From the NCBI RefSeq assembly GCF_009914765.1, contig NZ_WYDS01000002.1, positions 70,040 through 134,039 on the forward strand: a stretch of 64,000 nucleotides of DNA. Reading direction: 5' to 3'. Made by a program: the position numbers and the translations under genes. Below, piece by piece: positions 43,979 to 51,949 of the stretch (position 1 is the first letter of the stretch; each line of letters opens with the position of its first letter). The notes beneath the pieces were generated by a model. It did no database searches and was not told the origin of the DNA. It saw nothing but the letters and a program-made list of their open reading frames with translations. Source of the stretch: Halodesulfovibrio sp. MK-HDV (GTDB lineage: Bacteria > Desulfobacterota > Desulfovibrionia > Desulfovibrionales > Desulfovibrionaceae).

Positions 43979-46618
43979 TTAATGTGCTTCGTTCCAGCGA
44001 TCGCCTATTCCGGCGTCCACTTTTAATGGCACTTCCATCAGGGTTTTACCATCAGGCGCGACATTCGACATGATTTCCTGAAGACGACGAGCCGCAGCTT
44101 CAGCATTCTGTGTTGGTACTTCAAGTACCAATTCATCGTGAATCTGAAGGATAAGCTGAGCATCAAGTTGCTTGAGCTGCTGGTCTTCCGCTGTTTTGAT
44201 CATGGCGATCTTAATGATATCAGCGGCGCTGCCCTGAATAACAGTATTGATGGCCTGTCTGCGTGCCTGTGACTGCATCATGTTGTTGCCGGACGTAATC
44301 TCCGGCAGATACCGGCGTCGGCTTGCAAGTGTTGCCACGTATCCATGCAGCTTAGTGTCTTCTTCTACCTTGTCGTAAAATTCTTTCAAATGCTGTAATT
44401 TTTCAAAGTAGCGGGAGATGAACTCTTTTGCTTCTGTAAGAGTAATTTTGAGTTCGCCAGCTAATTTTTGTGGACCCATGCCATAGATGAGTCCGAAGTT
44501 GATCGTCTTCGCATCGCGTCGCTGATCTGCAGTGACGTCTTCTGCTGCTGCATCGAAGAGGAGCGCGGCAGTACTGCTGTGAATATCTTTGTCATGCTTA
44601 AATGCATCCAGCAGGGTTGGGTCTTGCGAGCAATGTGCAAGTACTCGTAGTTCAACCTGTGAGTAATCAGCAGATACGAGTTTTTTACCTTCTGCTGCGA
44701 GGAAACAACTGCGCATACGGGTACCAAATTCACCGCGTGCTGGAATGTTTTGCAAGTTCGGGTTGCTTGAAGACAAGCGACCGGTTGCTGTTGCAAGCTG
44801 GTTGAATGTAGTGTGGATGCGGTCATTTTCGTCTGCAAGCTTTGGCAGTGGCTCGAGATAGGTGGAACGTAGTTTTTCGAGTTTTCTGTATTCCAGAATC
44901 AGATCAATAATTTTGTGTTCGCCAGCCAATTTTTCAAGAACAGCCTGTGATGTGGAAGCCTGACCACCGCTTGTTTTTGTTTTGGAAGCAAGACCTAAAT
45001 CTTCGAACAAAATTTTGCCGAGCTGTTGTGCAGAACGGATATTGAACGGCTTGCCAGCGATGTCGTAGATGGAACGGGTCAGATTGTCGAGGTCTGCCTG
45101 CACTTCTACAAGGAACTCTGCAAAGGCTGCGCGATCAATGCGAATGCCTGCTTCTTCCATGTCTGCAAGGACGCCCACAAGTGGAAGCTCAATGTCGAGC
45201 ATGAGTTGGCGCAGGTGTCCACCGTCAAGACTGCGTTCGAGGTCTTCTGCAATTGCAAGAGCAAGAAGGCCGCCGTTTTTGCGTGAAATTTCAAGTTCAT
45301 CAGCTTTGCGTGAAAGCTTTTTCCATGAATAGTCGCGATCTTCTGGATTCAGCAGGTATGCCATGAGTCCAAGATCGAGCAATTTGTTTGGATCAATAGA
45401 AGACCAACCGGCATGTTGACGGAAAAGTGCTTTTGCGTCCGGTGTGATGATCTGTTTTGCGGCGTCGCAAAATTCTGCAAGTTCGTCCATTTTACCAGCG
45501 TAGAGAAACTCTGTCTGGTCAATGGCAACAAGCACTGAATTGCTTTCTGTTTGGTCAGCGAGCAATACTGCCACACGTTTGTCTTTGCATGAAGTCAGCC
45601 CTGTTACATCATTAACAGACATTGCAGGGCGTGCATCAGGTTCATCGGGAAGAGTGCTTTCGCCGCCGCCAAAGAGACCGAGCTGATCGGTTGCGACTTT
45701 CTTCTTTTTAGGTGCAGGAGCTGGTTCATTTGCATGTGAAAGTGCATTTACTTCACGAACCAATGCACGGAGCTCGTAGCCATTGACGAAATCGAGGACA
45801 GTGTCACGAGCGATTGGCTTTAGTTTGAAATCTGCAAGTTTTTCATGGTCACATGTGCTCGTGTTGAGCGTTGTAAGTTTTCGGTATGTGAACATGTTTT
45901 CAAGATGATCAGCAAATTTCTTTTGCAGATTCGGCTTGAGTTCATCAAAACCGTCGCGGATTTCTTCCAGAGTTTTGAACTGAGTGAAAATTTTGTCGGC
46001 AGTTTTTGGGCCGATACCAGGTACGCCTGGAATGTTATCTGAAGAGTCACCTATGATTGCTTGATAATCCGCCCACTGAGCCGGAGTCAGGTTAGTCTCT
46101 TCTTCAAAGTCTTCAAGGCTGGTGAGTTTTTCCTGCTTGGTGCCTGGATCCCAGAGGTATACGTTGGTGTCGAGACACTGTTTTAAGTCTTTATCAGCAC
46201 CAACAATAATAACAGGGTTATCTTTTTTGAGCCTGTTTGCCAGCGCAGCAATGCAGTCATCCGCCTCGCAACCATCAGAGACGATAAGGTGGATGCCGAG
46301 GTGTTGTACCATCTCTTTGATTGGTTCAAACTGTAAAATTAAATCTTCAGGAGTTGCAGAGCGGTTAGCTTTGTATTCACCATAAAGTTCATGGCGGAAG
46401 TTTTTACCACGTCCGTCAAGAATGAAGGTGATGTATTCCGGAGACTCATCCCGCAGCATTTTCATTAAAATACGTGAAACAATAAATAGGGCGTTCGTAG
46501 GGAAACCATCCGCACGTTTAAGGTGCTGCATGGCGTAAAATGCCCGAAAAATGAATGCGGAGCCGTCAATAAGGTAGACAGGCTTAGACGTAAGGCCAAG
46601 GCGTTCTTGTAAAGACAT
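43979..46618 (-). CDS. polA: DNA polymerase I, proofreading domain apparently inactive
   Basis: It fills gaps and removes primers. It has 879 residues. The N-terminal 5'-nuclease domain starts VYLIDGSAFIFRAFYAM and contains IIGDSSDNIPGVPGIGPKTA. The polymerase domain has motif A DYSQVELRVLAHCS, motif B RRDAKTINFGLIYGMG and motif C QIHDELVLEVP. The middle 3'-5' exonuclease region (about 310-480) keeps length but lacks the DxE and later acidic residues, so it is probably dead. The start at 46618 (MSLQERLGL) fits the conserved N-terminus; the open frame further upstream looks non-coding. Confidence 0.95.
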   Translation of the reverse strand: MSLQERLGLTSKPVYLIDGSAFIFRAFYAMQHLKRADGFPTNALFIVSRILMKMLRDESPEYITFILDGRGKNFRHELYGEYKANRSATPEDLILQFEPIKEMVQHLGIHLIVSDGCEADDCIAALANRLKKDNPVIIVGADKDLKQCLDTNVYLWDPGTKQEKLTSLEDFEEETNLTPAQWADYQAIIGDSSDNIPGVPGIGPKTADKIFTQFKTLEEIRDGFDELKPNLQKKFADHLENMFTYRKLTTLNTSTCDHEKLADFKLKPIARDTVLDFVNGYELRALVREVNALSHANEPAPAPKKKKVATDQLGLFGGGESTLPDEPDARPAMSVNDVTGLTSCKDKRVAVLLADQTESNSVLVAIDQTEFLYAGKMDELAEFCDAAKQIITPDAKALFRQHAGWSSIDPNKLLDLGLMAYLLNPEDRDYSWKKLSRKADELEISRKNGGLLALAIAEDLERSLDGGHLRQLMLDIELPLVGVLADMEEAGIRIDRAAFAEFLVEVQADLDNLTRSIYDIAGKPFNIRSAQQLGKILFEDLGLASKTKTSGGQASTSQAVLEKLAGEHKIIDLILEYRKLEKLRSTYLEPLPKLADENDRIHTTFNQLATATGRLSSSNPNLQNIPARGEFGTRMRSCFLAAEGKKLVSADYSQVELRVLAHCSQDPTLLDAFKHDKDIHSSTAALLFDAAAEDVTADQRRDAKTINFGLIYGMGPQKLAGELKITLTEAKEFISRYFEKLQHLKEFYDKVEEDTKLHGYVATLASRRRYLPEITSGNNMMQSQARRQAINTVIQGSAADIIKIAMIKTAEDQQLKQLDAQLILQIHDELVLEVPTQNAEAAARRLQEIMSNVAPDGKTLMEVPLKVDAGIGDRWNEAH

Positions 46619-46970
46619 ATATATAGATGGGGTGGTTTGGGTTGCTACAATAGCGGCATAGGTGCGTTGCCAGAAGTGTAATAAAAGGAGAATCGCTGCC
46701 GCTTCATCTGCAAAGTGCATTGTGCAAAAGTGGATGATACCTACTATGCCTTCTACCTGCAAACACTAATACTTTGATTTGTAGCGAAGTGTGCAAAAAA
46801 ATTTAGTAGCTACTGCTCAGAATAATTAGGTGTTTTTATTTGCGATGCATAATAAGCGCTATATCTTTAGTGCCGTAAATAAAAAAAAATAAGAAACTAT
46901 TTGACAGTCGGCATGGTTTTCCATAAATACGTTTTCGCACGTGAGGGAACTCACGAAGCACATATGAAGC
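46619..46970. other. Divergent region between polA and tRNA-Glu
   Basis: It holds the polA promoter on the left, not clear, and the tRNA promoter at 46901-46929. No gene is supported; an open frame extending polA upstream to 46762 is considered non-coding. Confidence 0.5.
46901..46929 (+). promoter_or_regulatory. Promoter of tRNA-Glu
   Basis: TTGACA (46901-46906) and TAAATA (46924-46929) are separated by exactly 17 bases. Transcription should begin near 46936, with the tRNA at 46971. Confidence 0.75.
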
Positions 46971-47048
46971 GTCCCCATCGTCTAGCCTGGCCCAGGACAC
47001 CTGCCTTTCACGCAGGCGACAGGGGTTCAAATCCCCTTGGGGACGCCA
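46971..47048 (+). tRNA. tRNA-Glu (anticodon TTC), CCA encoded
   Basis: The 78-base gene folds as a normal cloverleaf. The acceptor GTCCCCA pairs with TGGGGAC, then a G and encoded CCA. The anticodon loop is CTTTCAC with TTC, and the T-arm is AGGGGTTCAAATCCCCT. A stem-loop terminator follows at 47059. It is immediately followed by a phage-type integrase, so its 3' end is the likely attachment site. Confidence 0.97.
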
Positions 47049-47058
47049 AGCAAATTCA

Positions 47059-47090
47059 AGCACTTACATGCACATGTAAGTGCTTTTTTT
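47059..47090 (+). terminator. Terminator after tRNA-Glu
   Basis: AGCACTTACATG and CATGTAAGTGCT form a perfect stem, followed by seven T. Confidence 0.9.
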
Positions 47091-47145
47091 GTTATATTAC
47101 CCTGCGAGGTGTAAGCCAAAGGTGTAAGTTTTTGAATTTTTATTT

Positions 47146-48267
47146 TTAGACTGCACTTGCATCACTCTTCTCTTTGTTATGCTGGCCATTGTTCTCGGCT
47201 TTTGATGTGATTGAACTGAGAATATTGACCGCTTCATTTGGTCTGTATTGTTTGCGTAAGTACTTATCTGTTTGATGAGTAGATTTATGTCGAAGCAGTT
47301 CTTTTACATCCATAAGACAAGCACCATTTGTATGGGCAAGTGTTCCTGCTAGTGCTCGAATTCCGTGGACACCAAAAGGTGTTACATTTGCTTTCACACA
47401 AAGCCTTTTAAGCCAGCGCATGTGAAGACCTGCTTCAAGCTGTATCTCAGAAAAAACATAAGAACGTTTGCTGCCTACTTGAAGTTTATATTCTTTTAGT
47501 TTGGCGGCTAGTTCAGTTGCCAGTGGGATTAGGTCACAGCTTTCGATGCGGTCTTTCCTTTTTCGGGTTCGCAAACCGATTTGCTCACCCATAAACTTCA
47601 CATCAGCCCATGTAAGGCGACGCATTTCAACGCGCCTAGCGGCGGTCATGAGTAAAGTAAACAATACTAGATAGTGTTGTGGCTCATCGCTTTTTGCCGC
47701 CAGTTTCAAGACTTTGAGCATATCTTCAAGCGGCGGCATGTAATGAGGTTCTTCTTCTGTGGTAGCTCCCTTTGGTAGCCTGCAGAAAGGATTGGCCTCT
47801 GGCATCTCTATATAATCGATACCCCAGTACCAACCTGCCTTAAGATTTTTGATTTGCCTATCCAGGTTCTTGCCGGAGTACTGTTTCTTAAGGGCATTGA
47901 ATACGTCGAGAATGTCCTTTTTGCGCACATTGGACACCGGCGTTGTGGGGGGAAGAATGCCTGTTTCAAAGAAACGGCGAAAGGCACGCTGTTTTTCCTT
48001 TGCTAGCTTGCAGTTCTCGTCTGTGAATGTATTAAATGCATGTTCCATATACAATTCAGCCCATTCACCAACCAATAAGTTTCTAAAGCTTTTTTGCGGT
48101 GTTTCTGCTTCCTGATCGGCAAGTTCTAACCTATTGCGCTCTTCGTTCTGCCACTGCTGTGTATCGCGCTTGCGGTCAAAGTTTTTCGTCTTTCTGTGCA
48201 CCTTACCATTACGGTCTGTATAATACACTTGTCCTTTCCATTTTCCGTTTTTCATTTGGAACGCCAT
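47146..48267 (-). CDS. Tyrosine recombinase (phage-type integrase)
   Basis: The 373-residue integrase has an N-terminal arm-binding and core-binding part (FRNLLVGEWAELYMEHAF) and a C-terminal catalytic domain. The catalytic residues are visible: Arg in TAARRVEMRRLTW, Lys region RTRKRKD, HGIR, His in LLRHKS and Tyr in TDKYLR. It is encoded next to tRNA-Glu and points towards it, the usual arrangement for elements integrated in a tRNA 3' end. An AAGGA site precedes the ATG. It appears intact. Confidence 0.92.
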   Translation of the reverse strand: MAFQMKNGKWKGQVYYTDRNGKVHRKTKNFDRKRDTQQWQNEERNRLELADQEAETPQKSFRNLLVGEWAELYMEHAFNTFTDENCKLAKEKQRAFRRFFETGILPPTTPVSNVRKKDILDVFNALKKQYSGKNLDRQIKNLKAGWYWGIDYIEMPEANPFCRLPKGATTEEEPHYMPPLEDMLKVLKLAAKSDEPQHYLVLFTLLMTAARRVEMRRLTWADVKFMGEQIGLRTRKRKDRIESCDLIPLATELAAKLKEYKLQVGSKRSYVFSEIQLEAGLHMRWLKRLCVKANVTPFGVHGIRALAGTLAHTNGACLMDVKELLRHKSTHQTDKYLRKQYRPNEAVNILSSITSKAENNGQHNKEKSDASAV

Positions 48268-48312
48268 AATTTGATTCCTTATATGAAAAACTGCTTATTC
48301 CTACCTAAGATG

Positions 48313-48576
48313 TTAAAACAAATCGAAGTTTGAATGCAACTTTTTTCTATGAAGAGTCTTTTTAACTGCAGCTGGTTCTTCAGAACTATTATCTGAAGAC
48401 TGTTTTTTCTGTACGTTGATATATTCATCAACCTGATCTTTTGGAAACCGTAGTGCTCTTTCCGCAATGTAAAATGCACCAAGTTTTTCTTTCATATCCT
48501 GTCGCCTAACAAGGCTTTCGGAACAGTTTAATATTGCAGCTACTTCTTTTGTCGTTAAGTTTTTAGGTTTATTCAT
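48313..48576 (-). CDS. Small excisionase-like DNA-binding protein
   Basis: This 87-residue protein has a winged-helix of the MerR/excisionase (HTH_17) type at residues 8-60 (LTTKEVAAILNCSESLVRRQ, then FPKDQVDEYI), followed by a charged tail. Proteins of this kind act as excisionases or AlpA-like regulators of integrative elements. It lies directly upstream of the integrase, co-directional, 45 bases apart. Confidence 0.7.
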   Translation of the reverse strand: MNKPKNLTTKEVAAILNCSESLVRRQDMKEKLGAFYIAERALRFPKDQVDEYINVQKKQSSDNSSEEPAAVKKTLHRKKLHSNFDLF

Positions 48577-48868
48577 AAGCAGAATCTCATCCGGTACCGT
48601 TTTTTTTAGACAAGAAGCGGCTTGAACTTGTTTTTTAAGATCTCCTTCGAGAAATAGTTTCAGGTACTAACCTTTGCACACTGCGTTTTGATACCTAACC
48701 GATAAGTATGGATTACATTTTCTTTCGGAATGCAAGGGGGTTGTGACAAAAAAGATTGATTTCTTGGTAACAGTCTGAAAAATATTGAAATAAAATTTTA
48801 AAAGCATCTGACTCAGTGTGTTAGAAATGATAAATTCCGGTATGTAAGCTTGAGAATGGGGTGCAATT
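48577..48868. other. Gap between the two recombinase modules
   Basis: No gene was found in these 292 bases. An 81-residue minus-strand frame partly overlaps the next integrase and lacks a ribosome site, so it is not called. Confidence 0.4.
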
Positions 48869-49801
48869 TTATCCATGAATGGTGCCGAGGTATGTTGCGG
48901 TGACTTCGCCACGGTTGTGCCCTAATTCGTGGGCAAGAATGTTGATTGCTTGGTCATGTGTGGTGCGCCAGTCTTCACCGTGTGCTTGATATGCCGCTTG
49001 CCGGTAATCCGCAGGAGATGGGTAAAGGCAGGGGGCGGCCAGTTTCGTTAGTTCCTTGTAGCGACTTTGTGCATACGCGTGCCGAAGGCCATGTAGTGAA
49101 GCCCCGCAAACTTTAAGACATAACCCCATTCGGCTTATGACTTTGTAGACGTATTTTTCCCATGAAGCTTCCGATATCGAATCAGGCCAGCTATTGCCAT
49201 TTTTCCCGATGAACGGGGTCAACGCTTTAACTGCACCGATCTGTTCTTTGGATGGCTCGTGCAGGATACGGTCTCGGCCCCCTTTTGTGCCTGCAGATAT
49301 ATAGATGCGGCCATCAGGAAGAAGTGCGGTCCTTGGATTTATTTTTCGCGCTTCTTCAGGGCGCAAGCCCAATGCGCGCATTACGTTGATTTGGTGTCCA
49401 ATTCTTTGGAACTTTTCTGCCCCAGAAAGCAATTGATCTGCGACAGCACGGCAGACGACTTCAGGCACTGCTTTTGTTTGTTGTGGAATGTAGTTACGAT
49501 TTCCAACCCCAAATTCACTGTTCTTTTTATGTATTCTATCGTTTCCATAGACCCGGCAAACTTGGCGCACACTTGATAGGTAAGATTTGATGGTTGAAAC
49601 TGCTAATCCTTGTTGTTGCCAGTCTTCCACTACAACGGCCACGTGTCGATTCGAGATGTTTTTCCAATGCTGTACTCGGTATCCTAATTGATGGAGCCGC
49701 TTAGAGAATCGCATCGACTGCCCACGATTGTTATATTTCGTTTTCCCTGATCCGGTTAGATGTGCTGTTTTGGCTCCATATAATAATCTGTTTTTACTCA
49801 T
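48869..49801 (-). CDS. Second tyrosine recombinase, Integrase_1-type
   Basis: The 310-residue protein differs from the first integrase. It has an N-terminal SAM-like part (FSKRLHQLGYRV and NRHVAVVVEDWQQQGLAVSTIKSYLS) and a catalytic domain with Arg in LGLRPEEARKI, HGLRH, His in LAHELGHNRGEVTATYL and that tyrosine. This fits the integrase-domain proteins of Vibrio and related genomic islands. All key residues are present. An AAGGA site precedes the ATG. It is unclear whether it serves the same element. Confidence 0.85.
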   Translation of the reverse strand: MSKNRLLYGAKTAHLTGSGKTKYNNRGQSMRFSKRLHQLGYRVQHWKNISNRHVAVVVEDWQQQGLAVSTIKSYLSSVRQVCRVYGNDRIHKKNSEFGVGNRNYIPQQTKAVPEVVCRAVADQLLSGAEKFQRIGHQINVMRALGLRPEEARKINPRTALLPDGRIYISAGTKGGRDRILHEPSKEQIGAVKALTPFIGKNGNSWPDSISEASWEKYVYKVISRMGLCLKVCGASLHGLRHAYAQSRYKELTKLAAPCLYPSPADYRQAAYQAHGEDWRTTHDQAINILAHELGHNRGEVTATYLGTIHG

Positions 49802-49881
49802 TTAAAATTCCTTTTTATTTTTTCATACTGCATAAAAGGAACGAATGTTAGGCCGGTAATCTATTTTTTTAGTAAAAATGC

Positions 49882-49918
49882 AAAAAGACCATGCAATAGC
49901 ATTGCATGGTCTTTTTTT
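49882..49918. terminator. Rho-independent terminator-like hairpin
   Basis: AAAAAGACCATGCAAT and ATTGCATGGTCTTTTT form a long stem with a two-base nominal loop, ending in a T-run. It lies upstream of the second recombinase and may insulate it. Confidence 0.75.
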
Positions 49919-50289
49919 ATTGTTCTGACATTGGATTCAAAAATTGATAATAAGCTGCCCGTAGCTATCCTGTTGGATCAAAAATATTACGTTAATAAAA
50001 TAGGATGTAAAAAAGTTCCCTATATATGTCACCACATCATATTAACTACTATTGCGTGCTGTGTGGCAGCAACTCTACACAGCTATTAATGTTCAATCCG
50101 ATAGCCACAGCGGTGTATGCACCGTGTATATTAGTGGCCAAAAAACGCAATTTTATATGAACGTCCGTATTCCATTTACGAACGGGCAAGTGGGAATGAG
50201 TTCGGCTGGTGAACAGCCGTAAGTCGAGTGGTATATTCACCACCATAAATGAAAATGTAGTATTCATCAGCGTTCAGCTGGTAGATCGT

Positions 50290-50322
50290 TATCTGTCTGT
50301 TTCATTTTGAAACAGACAGATA
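50290..50322. repeat. Perfect 15-base inverted repeat
   Basis: TATCTGTCTGTTTCA, three T, then TGAAACAGACAGATA. It is followed by A, not T, on the plus strand, so it does not look like a simple terminator. It may be a binding site or part of an RNA fold. Confidence 0.7.
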
Positions 50323-50738
50323 AAAAATGTGCCTCTCGAAGAAGGTGCCTCCTGAATTTAGAAAAGATTTTTTGCAGGCAACAACTGTTACTCTACATGG
50401 ATACCTGAAATCAGCCGCAAAAAAGCACGTGTAAACAGGAACCGTTATTGCTGCTTCTATACAACATCGATAACGCAATTGTAAGGTCTGCAGAAAATAT
50501 CTGCATTTCAGTGCAGGCATTAGAAATTTAGTCCCAGCAGAAATGAACGCGTAAAAAGCGAACATTTCTGTTGGGATTTCCTTTATGAGAATAGGTGAAT
50601 GAATTTTATGTTGACTGAAGACTGCAATGTCGAGCTACAACAGTAAAAATTTGTAGTGATAATATGACATAACCACCTTAAGGAAAAGAAATTGACAGAA
50701 TCTCATCTGTTACTTGGATTTTTTACTGTGAGAAAAAT

Positions 50739-51086
50739 ATGAATTATGCTGTTGTAGAACTGTTGCAGTATGTTCCTGATTACATGAAATTAGTTCAGGA
50801 GAATGAAATAGAAATTGTTTATCAGTTAGTAGGACATGGAATGGTTTCACCACATAGGTTCTTATCTGATGACTTTATATCGCCGTTAGCACTTGCATGT
50901 GAAAAAGGTCATCTGCAAATGGCAAAGCTTCTTTGGATGTTTGGGGCATCCATAAGACCAGAAATCAAAACACAAATTCCGCCTTTACAGGCAGCAATAC
51001 GTGGTAGGCAGGTGGAAGTTATCCGTTGGCTGTTGGAGCAGGGAACAGATGCACCTTGTCGGTGTAGTGGATACTACAGGCGTTGA
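50739..51086 (+). CDS. Small ankyrin-repeat protein
   Basis: The 115-residue protein contains about two ankyrin-like repeats at residues 45-105 (SPLALACEKGHLQMAKLLWMFGAS and PPLQAAIRGRQVEVIRWLLEQGTD). The last 10 residues are unlike an ankyrin repeat, so the protein may be truncated by a frameshift near 51048. It has no signal peptide and the ribosome site is weak. It lies beside the end of the T6SS cluster but on the opposite strand; a role as an immunity or accessory protein is speculative. Confidence 0.55.
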   Translation: MNYAVVELLQYVPDYMKLVQENEIEIVYQLVGHGMVSPHRFLSDDFISPLALACEKGHLQMAKLLWMFGASIRPEIKTQIPPLQAAIRGRQVEVIRWLLEQGTDAPCRCSGYYRR

Positions 51087-51316
51087 CGTCGCGCTTGGAA
51101 GTATACAAGTGATCGGGTATAGTTAAAGTTTTTCTTGATAGAAAAGTATTTCTAATTGTTAGAAGGTACCCTCGGTTAGTTGGAAAAAAGTACCTAGGTG
51201 ACGAGACGGATTGTTGTTATGCAAAATATACAAGATCTTTTTTTGTCGTTTAAATTAGATAGCCGAGCTACTAAAATTTTGAAAAAACTTTGCTAAGGCT
51301 GTCTAAAATATGGGGC

Positions 51317-51931
51317 TTAGTCTTCAGCAATAATTTTTAGCTTAAGTTCTTTTTTGTTTCTTGTAATTAGCGGGAGAGATATTTTTCTTGTTTCCCCTTC
51401 CCTGATGCGGAAAACAACGCGTAATTTATCTTTATGCATTCCAAAAATGATAGATTGAATAATGCCGGATTCGAAGCGTGTGTAGTTAATAACCTCCGGC
51501 CCATACTTCCAATTCCCCATAATATCTATAGCGGTCGTAGGCGGTGAGGTTACTTTGAATTGTCGAATTTCTTTTGGGGAACCTGTAATTGTTAAATCAG
51601 CCTCAAAGCTTGATTCTGTGAATGAGTAGTTCGTTCGCAGTACGATGCCCTTAGATAATTTAAGTGGCTTAGAAGACGTCTCAGGGGGAACTAAAAGTGG
51701 AGTAGGTTGTACTGGTTGTTGTATCTCGTTGATGACTAGTTTTTCTGCCTTTATTACATCCTGTCGTATGTCTTCTGAGAGTGTTGCCTCTGTCGTTGCA
51801 AAGTTACGATTAAGGTACTGTAAAAAATCATCAAAATTTCCCCAAACAGTGGCAACAAATAAACAGCCAATGGCTGTAAACCATATAAAAAAGCAAAACC
51901 AGTAAGCTCTACGTAGACTTGGCCTTAACAT
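51317..51931 (-). CDS. AMIN-domain-like membrane protein, last gene of the T6SS operon
   Basis: It has 204 residues from the ATG at 51931 with an AGGAG site; a TTG two codons upstream is less likely. One transmembrane segment lies at residues 10-32 (WFCFFIWFTAIGCLFVATVW). A periplasmic linker rich in Pro and Gln follows, then a beta-rich domain (GIVLRTNYSFTESSFEADLTITGS, IDIMGNWKYG, FGMHKDKLRVVFRI) that resembles AMIN domains, which bind cell-wall-related structures. It starts 18 bases after the tssM stop. The role in T6SS is unknown; anchoring to the cell envelope is plausible. Confidence 0.6.
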   Translation of the reverse strand: MLRPSLRRAYWFCFFIWFTAIGCLFVATVWGNFDDFLQYLNRNFATTEATLSEDIRQDVIKAEKLVINEIQQPVQPTPLLVPPETSSKPLKLSKGIVLRTNYSFTESSFEADLTITGSPKEIRQFKVTSPPTTAIDIMGNWKYGPEVINYTRFESGIIQSIIFGMHKDKLRVVFRIREGETRKISLPLITRNKKELKLKIIAED

Positions 51932-51949
51932 TCCCAAACTCCTGCCATA

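Larger units (their letters stand above)
49802..50738. other. Gene-poor region with several hairpins
   Basis: This 937-base stretch has no supported gene. It holds the terminator-like hairpin at 49882-49918, a perfect 15-base-arm hairpin at 50290-50322 (TATCTGTCTGTTTCA), and an inverted repeat 50533-50545/50563-50575 (CCCAGCAGAAATG). Short minus-strand frames at 50049-50267 (72 codons) and 50302-50565 (87 codons) lack ribosome sites and known similarity. The area could be a degraded element or a structured RNA. Confidence 0.4.

Noticed and set aside
50049-50565. Two short minus-strand frames in the gene-poor region
   Set aside because: No ribosome sites, no known similarity, and the region is rich in hairpins.
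47049-51316. Direct repeat of the tRNA-Glu 3' end marking the other edge of an island
   Set aside because: No second copy of the tRNA 3' sequence was seen by eye in the window; the other end, if any, is outside it.
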